Positions 1 through 9,224 of a stretch of DNA of 64,000 nt are shown here, piece by piece. Where the stretch lies: positions 1-64,000 of the forward strand of contig CAIQRS010000026.1 in the NCBI GenBank assembly GCA_903874275.1, read 5' to 3'. How positions within the stretch are numbered: the stretch's first letter is position 1; each line of letters starts with the position of its first letter. The stretch is from an uncultured Anaeromyxobacter sp. Its GTDB lineage: Bacteria; Myxococcota; Myxococcia; Myxococcales; Anaeromyxobacteraceae. A program made the translations under genes and the position numbers. The notes beneath the pieces were generated by a model, which had not been told where the DNA came from, made no database searches, and was given only the letters and a program-made list of their open reading frames with translations.

Positions 1-2
1 AG

Positions 3-131
3 GCGCTCGAACGCAACCTCAAACGGCTCATCCTTCCGGAAAGACGCCCAGAACGCGCCTTCCCCAGAGCCGTGAAGATCAAGATGAGCAACTACCCCCG
101 GAAGCTACCCGTCACCGCAGGCCGTAAGTGA
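3..131 (+). CDS. C-terminal end of a transposase, cut by the window edge
   Basis: An open frame of 43 codons enters from the left edge and stops at TGA 129-131; there is no start inside the window. The tail is basic and ends with the stretch [11 protein letters not shown] followed by a few residues. This kind of ending is typical of DDE transposases of IS4-like insertion sequences. The assignment is by resemblance only. If right, the defence genes that follow lie immediately beside an insertion sequence end, which fits a mobile or rearranged region. Confidence 0.5.
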   Translation, partial: ALERNLKRLILPERRPERAFPRAVKIKMSNYPRKLPVTAGRK

Positions 132-152
132 ACGGCATTGGGCCTAGGGCAC

Positions 153-169
153 GGACCCGTTAGGGGTCC
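153..169. terminator. Hairpin after the transposase tail
   Basis: A perfect 6-bp inverted repeat, GGACCC and GGGTCC around the loop GTTAG, lies 22 bases after the transposase stop and 41 bases before the next start. No T-run follows, so it may be a weak terminator or part of the insertion-sequence end. Confidence 0.35.
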
Positions 170-210
170 CCGAATACTAGCGGCATAGCGTCTGCTATCG
201 TCCCGAAGCA

Positions 211-1764
211 ATGGCAACCATCGACCAGCAAGCAGGGCGCTCGGCGCACTTCTCTCCGATCACCGAGCTTTCGATAGCGAACCTGAAATGCTTCTCCGCG
301 CCGCAGACGATTCCCATGGCGCCTCTGACGTTGGTCTATGGTCCGAACTCGGCGGGTAAGAGCACTGTACTTCAAGCACTGACTCTTCTCGCCGACGCGA
401 TCGACCACCGCGATGGAGATGTCCTGCACCCGCACAGGTCCAGAATCGACCTGGGGGGCCTAAGAGCATTAGTTCACGACCACGATCCCCAAAAGGTCAT
501 CACCCTCGGAGTTGCATCAGAGTCTGCTGCAATTGAATACCGCATCGGTCTTTCCTTCTCTGATTCCGGGGACTCGACGTGGCTGGCTGGTGTTCGTGCG
601 CGAGGACCGGAGACCGATGGTGGCACCATCGGTCTGATTCGCGAAGGGCCACCGCCCGACACATCTCAATATGATGCTGACTATATCGGGTACGTATTCG
701 AGGATCCGGCGTCCATCGTCGCCTGGCGCGACCTGTTAGTTGCGGGTCTACGCGATTCAGGTAAGACAGCGGGTCGACTGGACGCCCTTGAGGGCTACAC
801 CGATCCGACATTTCGGGACTTCCTAGAACATCCGTCCACGCTCCAAAGCCTCGATCGCGCGAGACTAGGCGACCTCCGCGTGTACCTATACTTGGGTTGC
901 CTGTCCGACGATCATCCGAGCATTCCAAGCTCCATCATCGAGGGTGCACCCGCACCATTTGCTGAATATGCGCGTGACTTGGTTGAGCTCCATGGCATTG
1001 ATGGCCCTACACGCGGGTTTTTCAGCAGGGTCAGCGAGCAACTGCTAACGGATCGGCTTGCCTATCTTGGCCCCTTGAGAGCGCCACCCGCCCGCTACTA
1101 CACACCTCGGGTCTCCGCCAGAGGTGACGGCCCCTCAAGCGGCGAGAACGTGCCGCATCTCATTCGCGACGGAGGCGAAGTCTTCTGCAGGACCCTCAAC
1201 GAGTGGCTCAAGGTCCTCGAAATTCCCTACAAGATTGACGTACGGTCCGTGGACGATGAAGTCATGGGAACTCTAAGTGCACTGCGACTTCAGTTGATCC
1301 GGGCACAAGCGTCGCAGGCGGAAGAGTCGAGTTCCCGACCGGTGGTCGTATCCCCTGCCGACGTCGGCGTTGGTATCGGGCAAGTGCTCCCCATCCTTGT
1401 TGAAGGGCTCACGTCCAGGAACAAGATTATTTGCGTTGAGCAGCCAGAGGTTCATCTCCATCCGCGCTTGCAGGCACAACTGGCAGAGTTTCTGGTCGCG
1501 ACGGCCTGCACGAAGCGAAGCCGCGACGACAGCTATCGGAATCAGTGGGTCATAGAAACGCACAGTGAATTGTTGATACTTCGCATTCAAAAGCTCATAC
1601 GAACGGGCAAGCTCTCACCGGAAGACGTATCGGTCGTCTACGTGCACCCAGGGAACGGTGACGGAGCCCAAGTTCTGCCGCTGCGACTGGACGAAGAGGG
1701 TCGATTCATCGACTCATGGCCGAGTGGCTTTTTTGAGGATGGGCTCAACGAGTTCCTCACGTGA
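211..1764 (+). CDS. AAA ATPase with C-terminal DUF3696 (OLD/AAA15-like)
   Basis: This is a 517-aa ABC-type ATPase of the SMC/OLD-like class. A Walker A motif GPNSAGKST sits at residues 44-52. A Walker B-like segment near residue 406 (IICVEQPEVHLHP) is followed by the H-loop region ending in ETHSE. The last 50 residues, with WPSGFFEDGLNEF, match the DUF3696 tail of this family. Proteins of this type act as cytoplasmic nucleotide-driven sensors in several phage-defence systems. The stop overlaps the GTG start of the next gene in GTGA, so the two are translationally coupled and probably work as a pair. Base composition is visibly less GC-rich than the genes from 3 kb on. Family call is firm; role in defence is inferred. 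Confidence 0.88.
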   Translation: MATIDQQAGRSAHFSPITELSIANLKCFSAPQTIPMAPLTLVYGPNSAGKSTVLQALTLLADAIDHRDGDVLHPHRSRIDLGGLRALVHDHDPQKVITLGVASESAAIEYRIGLSFSDSGDSTWLAGVRARGPETDGGTIGLIREGPPPDTSQYDADYIGYVFEDPASIVAWRDLLVAGLRDSGKTAGRLDALEGYTDPTFRDFLEHPSTLQSLDRARLGDLRVYLYLGCLSDDHPSIPSSIIEGAPAPFAEYARDLVELHGIDGPTRGFFSRVSEQLLTDRLAYLGPLRAPPARYYTPRVSARGDGPSSGENVPHLIRDGGEVFCRTLNEWLKVLEIPYKIDVRSVDDEVMGTLSALRLQLIRAQASQAEESSSRPVVVSPADVGVGIGQVLPILVEGLTSRNKIICVEQPEVHLHPRLQAQLAEFLVATACTKRSRDDSYRNQWVIETHSELLILRIQKLIRTGKLSPEDVSVVYVHPGNGDGAQVLPLRLDEEGRFIDSWPSGFFEDGLNEFLT

Positions 1765-2714
1765 GCGCCTATGTTCACTTTGCCATCGCAGCGTCCGAGC
1801 TGGTGCTGCCTCGTAATCGCGACGACCATGTGCGTGCGCTTCGCGCATGGAAGGAAGGCGGTATCCTGGCATACGACAGCGCCCTTGAAAGGGCGATCAG
1901 AGACATGCGGGATCAAGAGGCAAAGCTGGCTTGGTCGGAGGCTTTGCTCAAGTACCTGCGGGTCAACCGCCCTGGCATTGGACCCTTGACGGAATCGTGT
2001 TCCGGGCAAGACGGAATCGCAAGCCTGGCAAACGTCGTTCGCATCGCCGCCGTATCGGAGGAGTATTGCGATCGCGCGAGGGAGGAGGAGGCCGCCGCCC
2101 CGGCCTTGTCGAGGACGCTCGAAATCGTCACCCTCGCCCGCCTGGATGTGAGTAAGGAAATGACCGCGGCGAGAACTCTCAGGGAGACCGCCAACAAGAG
2201 AGGTGACCGGGTTCAAGACATCTGGGACAAGCGCTTCTCCGCACTCGCTGGATTGGCTGCGAAGATTCTCATCGCCGACAGGTATGCACTCGTCGCCCAT
2301 GTGCGGGGCAAGAGTGGCATCGGCCGTATCTTGGATTTCATTGCGGGCAGCACGAGAGTGAACACAGCAAGGGTCGAACTGCTCACAATGCTTGTTTCGC
2401 CAACTCACCCGAGTGAGCCATCCATAAAAGATCAAGCGGATGCGGCATTTCGCCTTCAGAAGGATTTCTCGGAGAGCTCGCGGCTGAGGCTAAGCATTTT
2501 CCCAATCAAGAGGAACATCAGCACCGCCCACGAACGATGGCTTCGATTCGACTCCAAAGCGTTTGTGTTTGAATACGGCTGTCGGTCATTCGAGGGCGAG
2601 ACAGTCTCGGAGACCAAACACTTCGCACCGATCTCCGACATCAACCAGTGCAGTGCTGATGAGCAAACTTGGCGGGAACAGGCGTACCGAGACGGGAAGC
2701 CTAGGGGACCGTAG
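1761..2714 (+). CDS. Unknown partner of the DUF3696 ATPase
   Basis: A 317-aa soluble protein starts at GTG 1761, overlapping the ATPase stop by four bases. Residues 1-210 are helical and rich in Glu, Arg and Ala. The C-terminal 90 residues contain STAHERWLRFDSKAFVFEYG, which loosely resembles the H-x-R/K core seen in phospholipase-D-like and MIT-associated effector domains; that similarity is weak. I do not recognise the family. Two-gene cassettes of an OLD/AAA15 ATPase plus an effector are common in defence islands (PARIS, Septu and others), so this is the likely effector or adaptor. That role is inference from position. Confidence 0.8.
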   Translation: MSAYVHFAIAASELVLPRNRDDHVRALRAWKEGGILAYDSALERAIRDMRDQEAKLAWSEALLKYLRVNRPGIGPLTESCSGQDGIASLANVVRIAAVSEEYCDRAREEEAAAPALSRTLEIVTLARLDVSKEMTAARTLRETANKRGDRVQDIWDKRFSALAGLAAKILIADRYALVAHVRGKSGIGRILDFIAGSTRVNTARVELLTMLVSPTHPSEPSIKDQADAAFRLQKDFSESSRLRLSIFPIKRNISTAHERWLRFDSKAFVFEYGCRSFEGETVSETKHFAPISDINQCSADEQTWREQAYRDGKPRGP

Positions 2715-2803
2715 GTCTGGCAGGGTTCCGCTGGTACGTCCTTTGTGTTCTGGAAGACCTGGGCACGGCTAAGTACGGTCCGGGTGGGCGTGCGCTGGCG
2801 AGG

Positions 2804-3133
2804 GTGATCCCTCCGGACAGGCTCAGCACCTTCAGGAGGGCTCGCTCTGCGGAGTGGTGCGCGATTCGCCTCGCGAGGGGTGAGCCCGACCTCTTCCTCT
2901 ACAAGGACGACGGGTCCGTCATGTTCATCGAGGCAAAGATGAATGACGCCGTGAAGGAAGCCCAGCTTCGGTGCCTGGCTCAGGTTCGCTCGATCCTAGC
3001 GTGTCCAGCTGAAATTGTCCGGGTCGTGGAGGAAGGCACCCGGGCCAGGCCGAAGACGTACTCCATCGAGATCGACGTGCCGGCGCCGCCGTCCCAGTCG
3101 CACCCCGTCGTTCGCAGGAAATCGTCGCCCTAG
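2804..3133 (+). CDS. VRR-NUC-like endonuclease domain protein
   Basis: The frame encodes GEPDLFLYKDDG followed by MFIEAK and a downstream Gln-containing helix, the G-x-PD...(I/V)E-x-K...Q arrangement of VRR-NUC nucleases of the PD-(D/E)XK superfamily. The product is 109 aa from GTG 2804. The same frame is open back to base 2705 and reads as plausible protein (RWYVLCVLEDLG), but contains no ATG, GTG or TTG, so either a rare start is used or the N-terminal helix of the domain has been lost. Nothing shows a helicase fusion. It could be a structure-specific or restriction nuclease working with the preceding cassette. Confidence 0.65.
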   Translation: MIPPDRLSTFRRARSAEWCAIRLARGEPDLFLYKDDGSVMFIEAKMNDAVKEAQLRCLAQVRSILACPAEIVRVVEEGTRARPKTYSIEIDVPAPPSQSHPVVRRKSSP

Positions 3134-3159
3134 GACTCGCCGACGGCCGGACCGGGTCC

Positions 3160-4554
3160 TCAGATCTTGCAGTTCTCGAGGTGCTTCAGGACAAGATGGT
3201 TGGCTTCCCACCCGTCCGGAAACTTCTCCGGCTCGTCGATGAACATCGGGTCACTGTCCGGGAACTCTTCCAGGAGGCGCATCGCCCCTGCACGGTTCAC
3301 GACGATGCACGCGTGGCGGTGTCGCGACAGCATCACGCACATTCGGCCCGCCTCGAGATGGAATGCTGTGGCATCGCGCCGCCCCGCGAGGGGATGCCAT
3401 ACGACCACGACGTCGTACTCCCGTCCTTGAATCTTGTTCGCCGTCGAGACGACAAGGGCATCCGGGTCCTGGCCAAGTTGCGAAAGTGCAAACCGAACGG
3501 CATGGACCTGATCGTTGTGCGCGGCGATCACCGCTACGCGGTCGGGTGTGAGAGGGCGGCCTCGGGGGCTGCGCTCATCAACGACCGTTGCGCCTCGCTT
3601 CAGCAGTGCAACCACGATCTCCGAAATCGTGGCGGCGAGCTCCAGGTCCGTTCTTGCGGTGAACTTCTCGTCGAGTTCGACATGGCACCAGCCTGTTCCC
3701 GCGGCACGGTCGAGCACGGCTTCCACGTCCACCGATTGCCCCGGGCGCCGACGCTTTGGGCCGCCCAGGACGAGCTGTCGCTCGTCTGACGAGGTACCAG
3801 CGTCGAATCCGGCGAACGGATAGAACGCGGACGAGACGATGCCTGCTGCGCTGGGAGGAAGCCGCCATGACGTTGGCAGCCGAAGGGGTCTCAGGTCTGT
3901 GTGAAACGCCCGGAGAGTGCCGAGGGCCGTACGCGATGGAGAGTAGGGGAGTCCCTTCCAAACCGAATCATCAACGATCGTAAACGGGTCGAGCTGCCCA
4001 GGGTCGCCAACGCAGAAGAGCCGTTCGTACATCCCGGCGATCCCAAGGAGCATGTCCGACCGCATCTGGTACGCCTCGTCGATGAGCGCGATCGGATAGC
4101 TGGCAGCCGCCCCCCGAGTCTGCGCCCGTGCTCGCTCGTACTGCCACTTCCGGGCGGTGGAAACCACAATACGCGACGCGAGAGCGTTCGCATCGTCCGA
4201 GTTGTTCGAGACGAAGACAGCCCGGCCGCCAGCCAACGCCTGGATCGCGGGAGAAGGTCCTGTCGACGAGCCAACCATCCGCGTGACGAGAAGGCCCCGA
4301 TAACGTTCCACAAGGGATGTCACGAGATCGTCGGCCTGTTCATTCGTCTGGGTCACGATGGCGAGCCGCAACCCGCGGTCCTCGTCGAGCAGGGTCTTCG
4401 CCACGGAGGCGGTCAAGGTGGACTTCCCCGCACCGGGCGGAGCCTCTGCGATGACAGCCCCCTCTCTGCCGACGCGCCCGAGTTCGTCGACGACGTCCCG
4501 GGTGTATTGGGCGTTCTGCGAAAGGAAATCGTTCTTCTTGCGGGCCCGCGTCAT
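3160..4554 (-). CDS. SF1 (UPF1/Dna2-like) helicase
   Basis: A 464-aa protein carries the full set of superfamily 1B helicase motifs: Walker [10 protein letters not shown] at 38-46, Walker B LIDEAYQ around 157-163, motif [11 protein letters not shown] at 183-190, motif [12 protein letters not shown] at 371-381 and motif [11 protein letters not shown] at 407-415. It is compact, with no accessory domains, so nuclease activity must come from a partner. Its ATG overlaps the stop of the 531-aa gene upstream in ATGA, and that gene overlaps a Cas4/RecB-like nuclease gene. The three therefore form one minus-strand operon. Likely a DNA or RNA translocase in a defence or repair complex; the exact system is not recognised. 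Confidence 0.9.
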   Translation of the reverse strand: MTRARKKNDFLSQNAQYTRDVVDELGRVGREGAVIAEAPPGAGKSTLTASVAKTLLDEDRGLRLAIVTQTNEQADDLVTSLVERYRGLLVTRMVGSSTGPSPAIQALAGGRAVFVSNNSDDANALASRIVVSTARKWQYERARAQTRGAAASYPIALIDEAYQMRSDMLLGIAGMYERLFCVGDPGQLDPFTIVDDSVWKGLPYSPSRTALGTLRAFHTDLRPLRLPTSWRLPPSAAGIVSSAFYPFAGFDAGTSSDERQLVLGGPKRRRPGQSVDVEAVLDRAAGTGWCHVELDEKFTARTDLELAATISEIVVALLKRGATVVDERSPRGRPLTPDRVAVIAAHNDQVHAVRFALSQLGQDPDALVVSTANKIQGREYDVVVVWHPLAGRRDATAFHLEAGRMCVMLSRHRHACIVVNRAGAMRLLEEFPDSDPMFIDEPEKFPDGWEANHLVLKHLENCKI

Positions 4555-6146
4555 GCCAGCACCCCCGGAACGTCGTCGGGGGAGACCACCCCCACCACGG
4601 GCTCCCGAGCCAACTCCTCGACTGGCAGGTCCGGGCTGCCGTCCTCGCGAAGTTCAGCGGGCGTAGGAGGGGCCTCGACCGTAGCGCCTTCCTGGGCCGG
4701 AACCCTGTGGGTCCAAGGCACAGCATCCGGATCAGCGGGCGGCATTCCTCCAAAGATAGAAAGCGCGGCGAACACGACATTGGAGCCACGAGAGGGGACG
4801 CGAGTCCCTCGGGCGTGGCCTCCTACGATCGCAACGACCGCGACATCGCCGTCGATCGAGCGAACGGAACCCTCTACCCCGGGATCCGCTGCCAACCGGA
4901 CCGCCATGTCAGGGAGCAATCGGGTCCTGCCATCGAGTTTCAGCGTGACGAGCGGGACCTGGGTCGCCCTGACTCTGCCGGGCTTCACCTCGGTGTTCGC
5001 GAGGTCCACTGCGGTGACCTTGCCAGCGAGGCACATCCCTTGGGCTTCGAGCTCGGCCAAGACGAGCGGGTCCTCGAGCGTCTCGTGGTACTCGAGCGAC
5101 TCCAACGCCCGGCTCCACTCCTCCAGCATTCGCGCGGCGCGGATGGCGTCGTGTCGGCGCGCAAAGCGCGGAATGCCTCGCTCGGCCCTGCGGGCGTGGA
5201 AGCTCCAGGCATAGAGGTCCTGGCTCCACCGCTGGGCGGTCGACGATGCTTCCGGAATCTCGCGGAGGGCGTTCAGAGCCCGGTGTGTAGCGTCGAAGGC
5301 GGGCACAAGTTGTTGGGAGACGAGTTCCTGCACCCGGGCCTCGACCCTCGCGACACCTGTGGCGTCGCCGGCTCGCGTGAACTCGGACCATGATTGAACC
5401 AGCTCCTCTAGCCCAGCTTCCCAGCGAGGGTCCGGAACCGGGCCGAACGCGGCGTCCTCGACGTCGTCGATTGGAGCCCGACTCCCCCCTGCCGGGTTGT
5501 CGATCCATGCGAGGAAGGACGCGAGGTTTTCGTTCTCCAGGTCCGACTGGCCCGTGACGAAGTGCCGGGCGAGGACTTCGGTCGCGGCAACGAACACCGA
5601 CTGACCGGGCATGCGCGCGTGCTCCGCGAGCCACGAGAGGTGCGAACCCGCCCACACCGTCTGTTCCGGAACCGGGTGGGTGTCGCCGAGCCCAAGATAG
5701 CGCAGGGACCGACCGAGCCGGGTTCCGAGGTAGTCACGGGTGGAGCGGTTGGGGACGACGATCTGCGGGGAGTTCTCAGCAAGCCGCACCGTACGCTCGT
5801 GGCCTTCCCTGCCGACCTCCACATCCTGGAGCGCGAGGAATGGAGCGATGTAGTTGCAGAGGTCAACGCAGAACTGGTTGATTGCCTTGAAGCGAGAATC
5901 GCGGTTTCGAGGCTCCGCAGCGATCACGACCTTGGGTCTTCGACCTTCGACTCCGTAGCAAAACCCCAGCGGAGCGGCGGCTTCGCCTGAGAGGTTGTAG
6001 GCCGTGATCACGAATGGACGCTTCTCGATGTGACGGTGCAGGTAGGCCGTTCGCCGAATGGCCCGGTTCGTGGCGGCCGCCTCGGCAGCCATGAGGAGTT
6101 GAACCATCATGTCCGTCTCCCGGGTGCTCGGGACTGAAGCCCGCAC
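4551..6146 (-). CDS. Unknown 531-aa protein between nuclease and helicase
   Basis: The product is soluble with no membrane segment. The N-terminal third (to about residue 180) contains a compact alpha/beta region with [16 protein letters not shown] and [17 protein letters not shown]. The middle is helical and the C-terminal 130 residues look beta-rich, with alternating Val and Gly as in an OB or SH3-like barrel ([32 protein letters not shown]). No catalytic motif was found. The start lies 40 bases inside the upstream nuclease gene and the stop overlaps the helicase start, so coupling is tight on both sides. The beta-barrel suggests nucleic-acid binding; that is inference. Confidence 0.8.
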   Translation of the reverse strand: MRASVPSTRETDMMVQLLMAAEAAATNRAIRRTAYLHRHIEKRPFVITAYNLSGEAAAPLGFCYGVEGRRPKVVIAAEPRNRDSRFKAINQFCVDLCNYIAPFLALQDVEVGREGHERTVRLAENSPQIVVPNRSTRDYLGTRLGRSLRYLGLGDTHPVPEQTVWAGSHLSWLAEHARMPGQSVFVAATEVLARHFVTGQSDLENENLASFLAWIDNPAGGSRAPIDDVEDAAFGPVPDPRWEAGLEELVQSWSEFTRAGDATGVARVEARVQELVSQQLVPAFDATHRALNALREIPEASSTAQRWSQDLYAWSFHARRAERGIPRFARRHDAIRAARMLEEWSRALESLEYHETLEDPLVLAELEAQGMCLAGKVTAVDLANTEVKPGRVRATQVPLVTLKLDGRTRLLPDMAVRLAADPGVEGSVRSIDGDVAVVAIVGGHARGTRVPSRGSNVVFAALSIFGGMPPADPDAVPWTHRVPAQEGATVEAPPTPAELREDGSPDLPVEELAREPVVGVVSPDDVPGVLA

Positions 6147-7312
6147 TCAGCGGGAGCCGCAGCGCGAGCACGCTCCAGGGCGTGGTGCGCGTCCTGCAGC
6201 GCTTCAGCGACGTCTGCCAAGTGCTCCTCGCTGGGACTCACGCCGCGCGTGGCGAGGCGTCGCGCATCCGCGAGGGTGCCGAGGCCTGCGAGGGCATCGC
6301 GCGCGGTGCGGCCGAGCCGTTCAGGTTGGTCGTCTGCGATGGCCTGAGCACGGCAACTGCGACCGAGGTCGCAGGTCGCTAGGCACTCCGGCACGTAGCG
6401 CATGGAGAGCTGCCGCACTGCGGCCTCAATCTCGCGTCGTTGCCGGGCTGCAGAAGATGGTCCTGGACGGGCTGGAACATCGAGCGTGAAGTCTGGAGGC
6501 AGATCCGAGAGCAGGCTGGAAGCGTTTGGGGCATTCCGCAGGACCCGCTCGAGCGCCATAGCCTTCTTCCGGAGGGGGATCTCGTGAGCGACAGGGAAGC
6601 GCCCGAAGTTCTTGGGGGCCACGAGAATCACGGACCAGCGAAGGATGTTGGGGTCGAAGCCCAGACGAGCGAGCGCTGCGCGAAGCGCCAGTAGATAGAC
6701 GGCTGACTGCCCACCGGTGGACGACACCTTCGCCGGGTCCGCCTGGCCGTCGATGATCGCGTACGACTTGATCTCGACCAGTTGCAGTTCCTTGCCCTTG
6801 CGAAAGGCCAGGGCATCGGGCTCGAGGTAGACCGGCGTCCCCGCCAGGTCGAAGACGATAACTGGATGATCGACGAGGTGAGGAGCGTCCGGCGCGCCGC
6901 TCGCTATGGCCCGCAGGGTGGTGTCGGTGAGCTTCGCCCGGGCCTCTAGCCAAGCCTGGCCCGCCCTCAAACCCGGAGCATGTCCGAGGTCCGCAACCCG
7001 CCATCCCGCGCTGGGAAGATCCGCGAACGGCCGCAAGACCTCGACGAGGAGGGAATATCCACTCCCTTCCTTGAGCCGGGCCTCGAAGCGGTTGCCGGAG
7101 GTGATGGCGAATGGAGACTGCCCACGAATGACCGAATGCCCGAGCCGCTCCGCCAGTTCGTGAGCGGGCACACGGGCTGCGTCGATCACCCTCCTCCGAG
7201 TGCAACCCGGGTTGTCGGTGAGAGCAGCCACCGCCCTGGCGTTTGCCCGAGCAGGCTTCATCGAGCCGCGAATCGCGTCGAGCGACGGGCTTCCACCAGT
7301 TCTAGCGGGCAT
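6107..7312 (-). CDS. Cas4/RecB-like PD-(D/E)XK nuclease
   Basis: Starting at the ATG with a strong GGAGGAAG Shine-Dalgarno (rather than 30 bases upstream) gives 401 aa. PD-(D/E)XK residues can be read: Glu in NRFEARL (about 77), Asp in EPDALAF (166), and the E-x-K pair in LVEIKSY (180 and 182). A cysteine group near residue 325 ([12 protein letters not shown]) could hold an Fe-S cluster as in Cas4/AddB-type enzymes. It is the first gene of a three-gene minus-strand operon with an unknown protein and an SF1 helicase, so nuclease and helicase are likely parts of one machine. Confidence 0.82.
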   Translation of the reverse strand: MPARTGGSPSLDAIRGSMKPARANARAVAALTDNPGCTRRRVIDAARVPAHELAERLGHSVIRGQSPFAITSGNRFEARLKEGSGYSLLVEVLRPFADLPSAGWRVADLGHAPGLRAGQAWLEARAKLTDTTLRAIASGAPDAPHLVDHPVIVFDLAGTPVYLEPDALAFRKGKELQLVEIKSYAIIDGQADPAKVSSTGGQSAVYLLALRAALARLGFDPNILRWSVILVAPKNFGRFPVAHEIPLRKKAMALERVLRNAPNASSLLSDLPPDFTLDVPARPGPSSAARQRREIEAAVRQLSMRYVPECLATCDLGRSCRAQAIADDQPERLGRTARDALAGLGTLADARRLATRGVSPSEEHLADVAEALQDAHHALERARAAAPAECGLQSRAPGRRT

Positions 7313-7437
7313 CTGCTTCCTCCACTTGAGGAAGGGTACCAAGGATTGAGCTTGGGTGACTGGCTAGCGGGGGCGTCCCTAGGATGAGCCCGGTTCGGAA
7401 GGCAATGTGGTCGCCGGAACGACAGTCGTAAGGCAAC

Positions 7438-7869
7438 CTAGTCATCGAGCTTCCGGCGGTGCCCCTTAGGGCAATCGCCCCAGGTGCAATCGTAGGAGCC
7501 ATCGTCGAAGTCGACCGACTTCCGCCAGTGCTCGTTGCAATAGTGCGCCGCGCACCCCTGGCACCAACTCGGAGCCCACTCCTGGTTGATGGCGAAGAGC
7601 GCCAGCCAGTCGTTCCGCTCGATGGCATCCCGGACGGCCGATGCGCGCTCGGTGGGGAGAGGGAATGCGGCCTCACCGTTCACCCCGGTGGTAACGAGCG
7701 TGCCACCATCCCCGCGCAGAAACTGGGCGAACGGGCCGAGCGTGGCGCTTTCCTGGAGGGCATCCCCCGCGTCGCTCCTGGCAGGAAGTACAAGCTCGAC
7801 CACCTGGGCCCTCGTCCCGCATGCGGCGCACGACGACTCCATTCGCAGGGCCTCACCTGGGGCGGTCAC
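7438..7869 (-). CDS. Cysteine-rich putative zinc-binding protein
   Basis: A 143-aa protein has an N-terminal CAAC pair (about residues 14-17) and a C-terminal set CQGC, CNEHW and CTWGDCPKGH. That is enough Cys and His for two zinc sites. The region between is probably alpha/beta. It starts with GTG overlapping the stop of the HD-domain gene in GTGA, so the two are coupled. I do not know the family by name. The pattern suggests a structural zinc protein or adaptor, possibly nucleic-acid binding. Confidence 0.72.
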   Translation of the reverse strand: MTAPGEALRMESSCAACGTRAQVVELVLPARSDAGDALQESATLGPFAQFLRGDGGTLVTTGVNGEAAFPLPTERASAVRDAIERNDWLALFAINQEWAPSWCQGCAAHYCNEHWRKSVDFDDGSYDCTWGDCPKGHRRKLDD

Positions 7870-8315
7870 ACACCCTCCGGGGCAGGAGAAGCGTTCAGCC
7901 TCCGCAACGAACGCAGGTACTTTGAGATGCGCTTCGCATCCCGCTCGGTGACCTGCTCGAGACGCGTCACGTCCAGATTGTCCCGAAGGTCGGCGAGCTT
8001 TACGGCCCGGGCGAGAGGATTCGTGGCAACCCGCTCGATGTACGCTGCGTAGTCCTCGTCATCGCCGTGGGTGAGAAGGCGGAGCGCCGCCTGCTCCGCC
8101 GGGGTGAGCCCGAACTTCGCGTCGAGGGACTCAATGGTCCACTCCGAGTCCTCGACCACGTCGTGGAGCACTGCGATCTTGCGAACCGAGTCGAGGGACG
8201 GACTCTCAACCGTCATCATGACCCGCAGCGGGTGGAGAATGTACGACTTCCCTGCCTTGTCGAACTGGCCGGAGTGAGCGGCCACGGCAACACCAATCGC
8301 TTCGTCGAGCGTCAT
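7866..8315 (-). CDS. HD-domain hydrolase (SpoT/(p)ppGpp-hydrolase-like)
   Basis: The 149-aa product has the RelA/SpoT-type HD signature: YILHPLRV (His 28), then VLHDVVEDSEWT (His 51, Asp 52) and later KLADLRDN. This layout is found in small alarmone or nucleotide hydrolases. The start at 8315 follows AAGGGAG at good distance. The longer open frame to 8489 has no support. It opens the sub-operon that also encodes the cysteine-rich protein. In a cluster of ADP-ribose and phosphatase genes, a phosphohydrolase acting on a nucleotide signal fits well; the substrate is not visible in the sequence. Confidence 0.86.
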   Translation of the reverse strand: MTLDEAIGVAVAAHSGQFDKAGKSYILHPLRVMMTVESPSLDSVRKIAVLHDVVEDSEWTIESLDAKFGLTPAEQAALRLLTHGDDEDYAAYIERVATNPLARAVKLADLRDNLDVTRLEQVTERDAKRISKYLRSLRRLNASPAPEGV

Positions 8316-8388
8316 GCAGCACTCCCTTCTGTGAGGGTTCCGGGTGGCCGGGCCAGCGCCCTCGCTCCACCCAGCTCCAGGGTACGCA

Positions 8389-8400
8389 GGGGACGGACAG
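8389..8400 (-). repeat. GGGGACGGACA repeat, copy 1
   Basis: First of a set of short intergenic sequences sharing (G)GGGACGGACA on the plus strand, i.e. TGTCCGTCCCC in the direction of the minus-strand genes. This copy is 74 bases upstream of the HD gene. It has no inverted partner. Confidence 0.55.
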
Positions 8401-8418
8401 CCGCGCGCCCGCTTGCGG

Positions 8419-8967
8419 CTAACCGCCTCCGAGCCGAGCCCGCGCGAACCGCTCGACGAATGCCTCTTGGTCGCGCACCTCGACGGCACCTGGCCGCGCC
8501 GTGCGGACGAGACCGATCGCCTCTGCCGGCGCCCGCCCGCATGCCACGAGGCAGCAGGCTGCGATGGTTCCGCTGCGCCCCAGTCCCCCGCGGCAGTGGA
8601 CGACCACGGTCTCCCCGCCCGACATCGCGGCGATGAGGTCGTCGACGAGCCTCGCCGTACCTTCCATGTCCGATGGCGCGGTCACGTCGGGTATCGGGAA
8701 CCACAAGCTTCTCAAGTGCAGGCGGCGCGTTGTGGGCAGAAGCTCTGGGATCCCGAGCTTCCTCATCTCGAACTCCTCGAGCAAGGTGACGAGGACGTTC
8801 GCCCCGTAAAAGTCCCGGAGGTGGAGCAGGTCGTCCCGCACGAGCGTGTCCGACGCGTGATCGAGCCCCGGCCGCCACCTGCCCGGAGCGACGGTCAGGC
8901 CCAGGCGACCCGGAAGGCCGTGCGACTCGGGGGAGAGGAAGTCCACGTGGATGGCTCCATCGGGCAT
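8419..8967 (-). CDS. Dual-specificity/CX5R protein phosphatase
   Basis: The 182-aa protein carries HCRGGLGRSG, the CX5R phosphatase loop, with nucleophile Cys 125 and Arg 131. Upstream PIPDVTAP supplies a likely general-acid Asp (94). The short length and CDKN3-like layout point to a compact dual-specificity phosphatase. A very strong AGGAGGTG site precedes ATG 8967, only two bases after the stop of the preceding gene. Rhodanese/phosphatase-superfamily members of this type were reported next to ARPP-1 and ADP-ribose-processing genes; here they are in the same cluster, so it may dephosphorylate an ADP-ribose or RNA-repair intermediate. That substrate is inferred. Confidence 0.88.
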   Translation of the reverse strand: MPDGAIHVDFLSPESHGLPGRLGLTVAPGRWRPGLDHASDTLVRDDLLHLRDFYGANVLVTLLEEFEMRKLGIPELLPTTRRLHLRSLWFPIPDVTAPSDMEGTARLVDDLIAAMSGGETVVVHCRGGLGRSGTIAACCLVACGRAPAEAIGLVRTARPGAVEVRDQEAFVERFARARLGGG

Positions 8968-8969
8968 CG

Positions 8970-9224
8970 CTACACCTCCTTGGTGGGCGCTGCTGGCCCG
9001 AGCCTGGCTCCTCCGGAGGGCGGCTCGGCCGAAGCGCGCGTCGAGCCATCGGGCTCGCAGTACACACAATCGTCGGCGGCGAAGACGCAGCACATCCTCT
9101 TCCCGATGCGCTTGCACTCGGAGACCGTGAAGGCGACGAGTCCCTGTCGATCCGCAGGGAAGTCCACCCTGAGGGTCTGGTAGACGCCCGGCATGATTCG
9201 AAGAACGACGTACGGGTAGTTCAT
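8970..9224 (-). CDS. Small hypothetical protein
   Basis: An 84-aa protein overlaps the stop of the Ntn-hydrolase gene (ATGA at 9221-9224) and ends two bases before the phosphatase start, so it is the middle gene of a tight operon. Four cysteines cluster at about residues 45-56 (MCCVFAADDCVYCEP), which might bind a metal. The first 40 residues look like a small beta-rich fold. The family is not recognised. Confidence 0.68.
   Translation of the reverse strand: MNYPYVVLRIMPGVYQTLRVDFPADRQGLVAFTVSECKRIGKRMCCVFAADDCVYCEPDGSTRASAEPPSGGARLGPAAPTKEV

Noticed and set aside
3901-5214. 437-codon plus-strand frame opposite the SF1 helicase and 531-aa genes
   Set aside because: No motif, Ser/Arg/Thr-rich, and the complementary strand has full helicase motifs.
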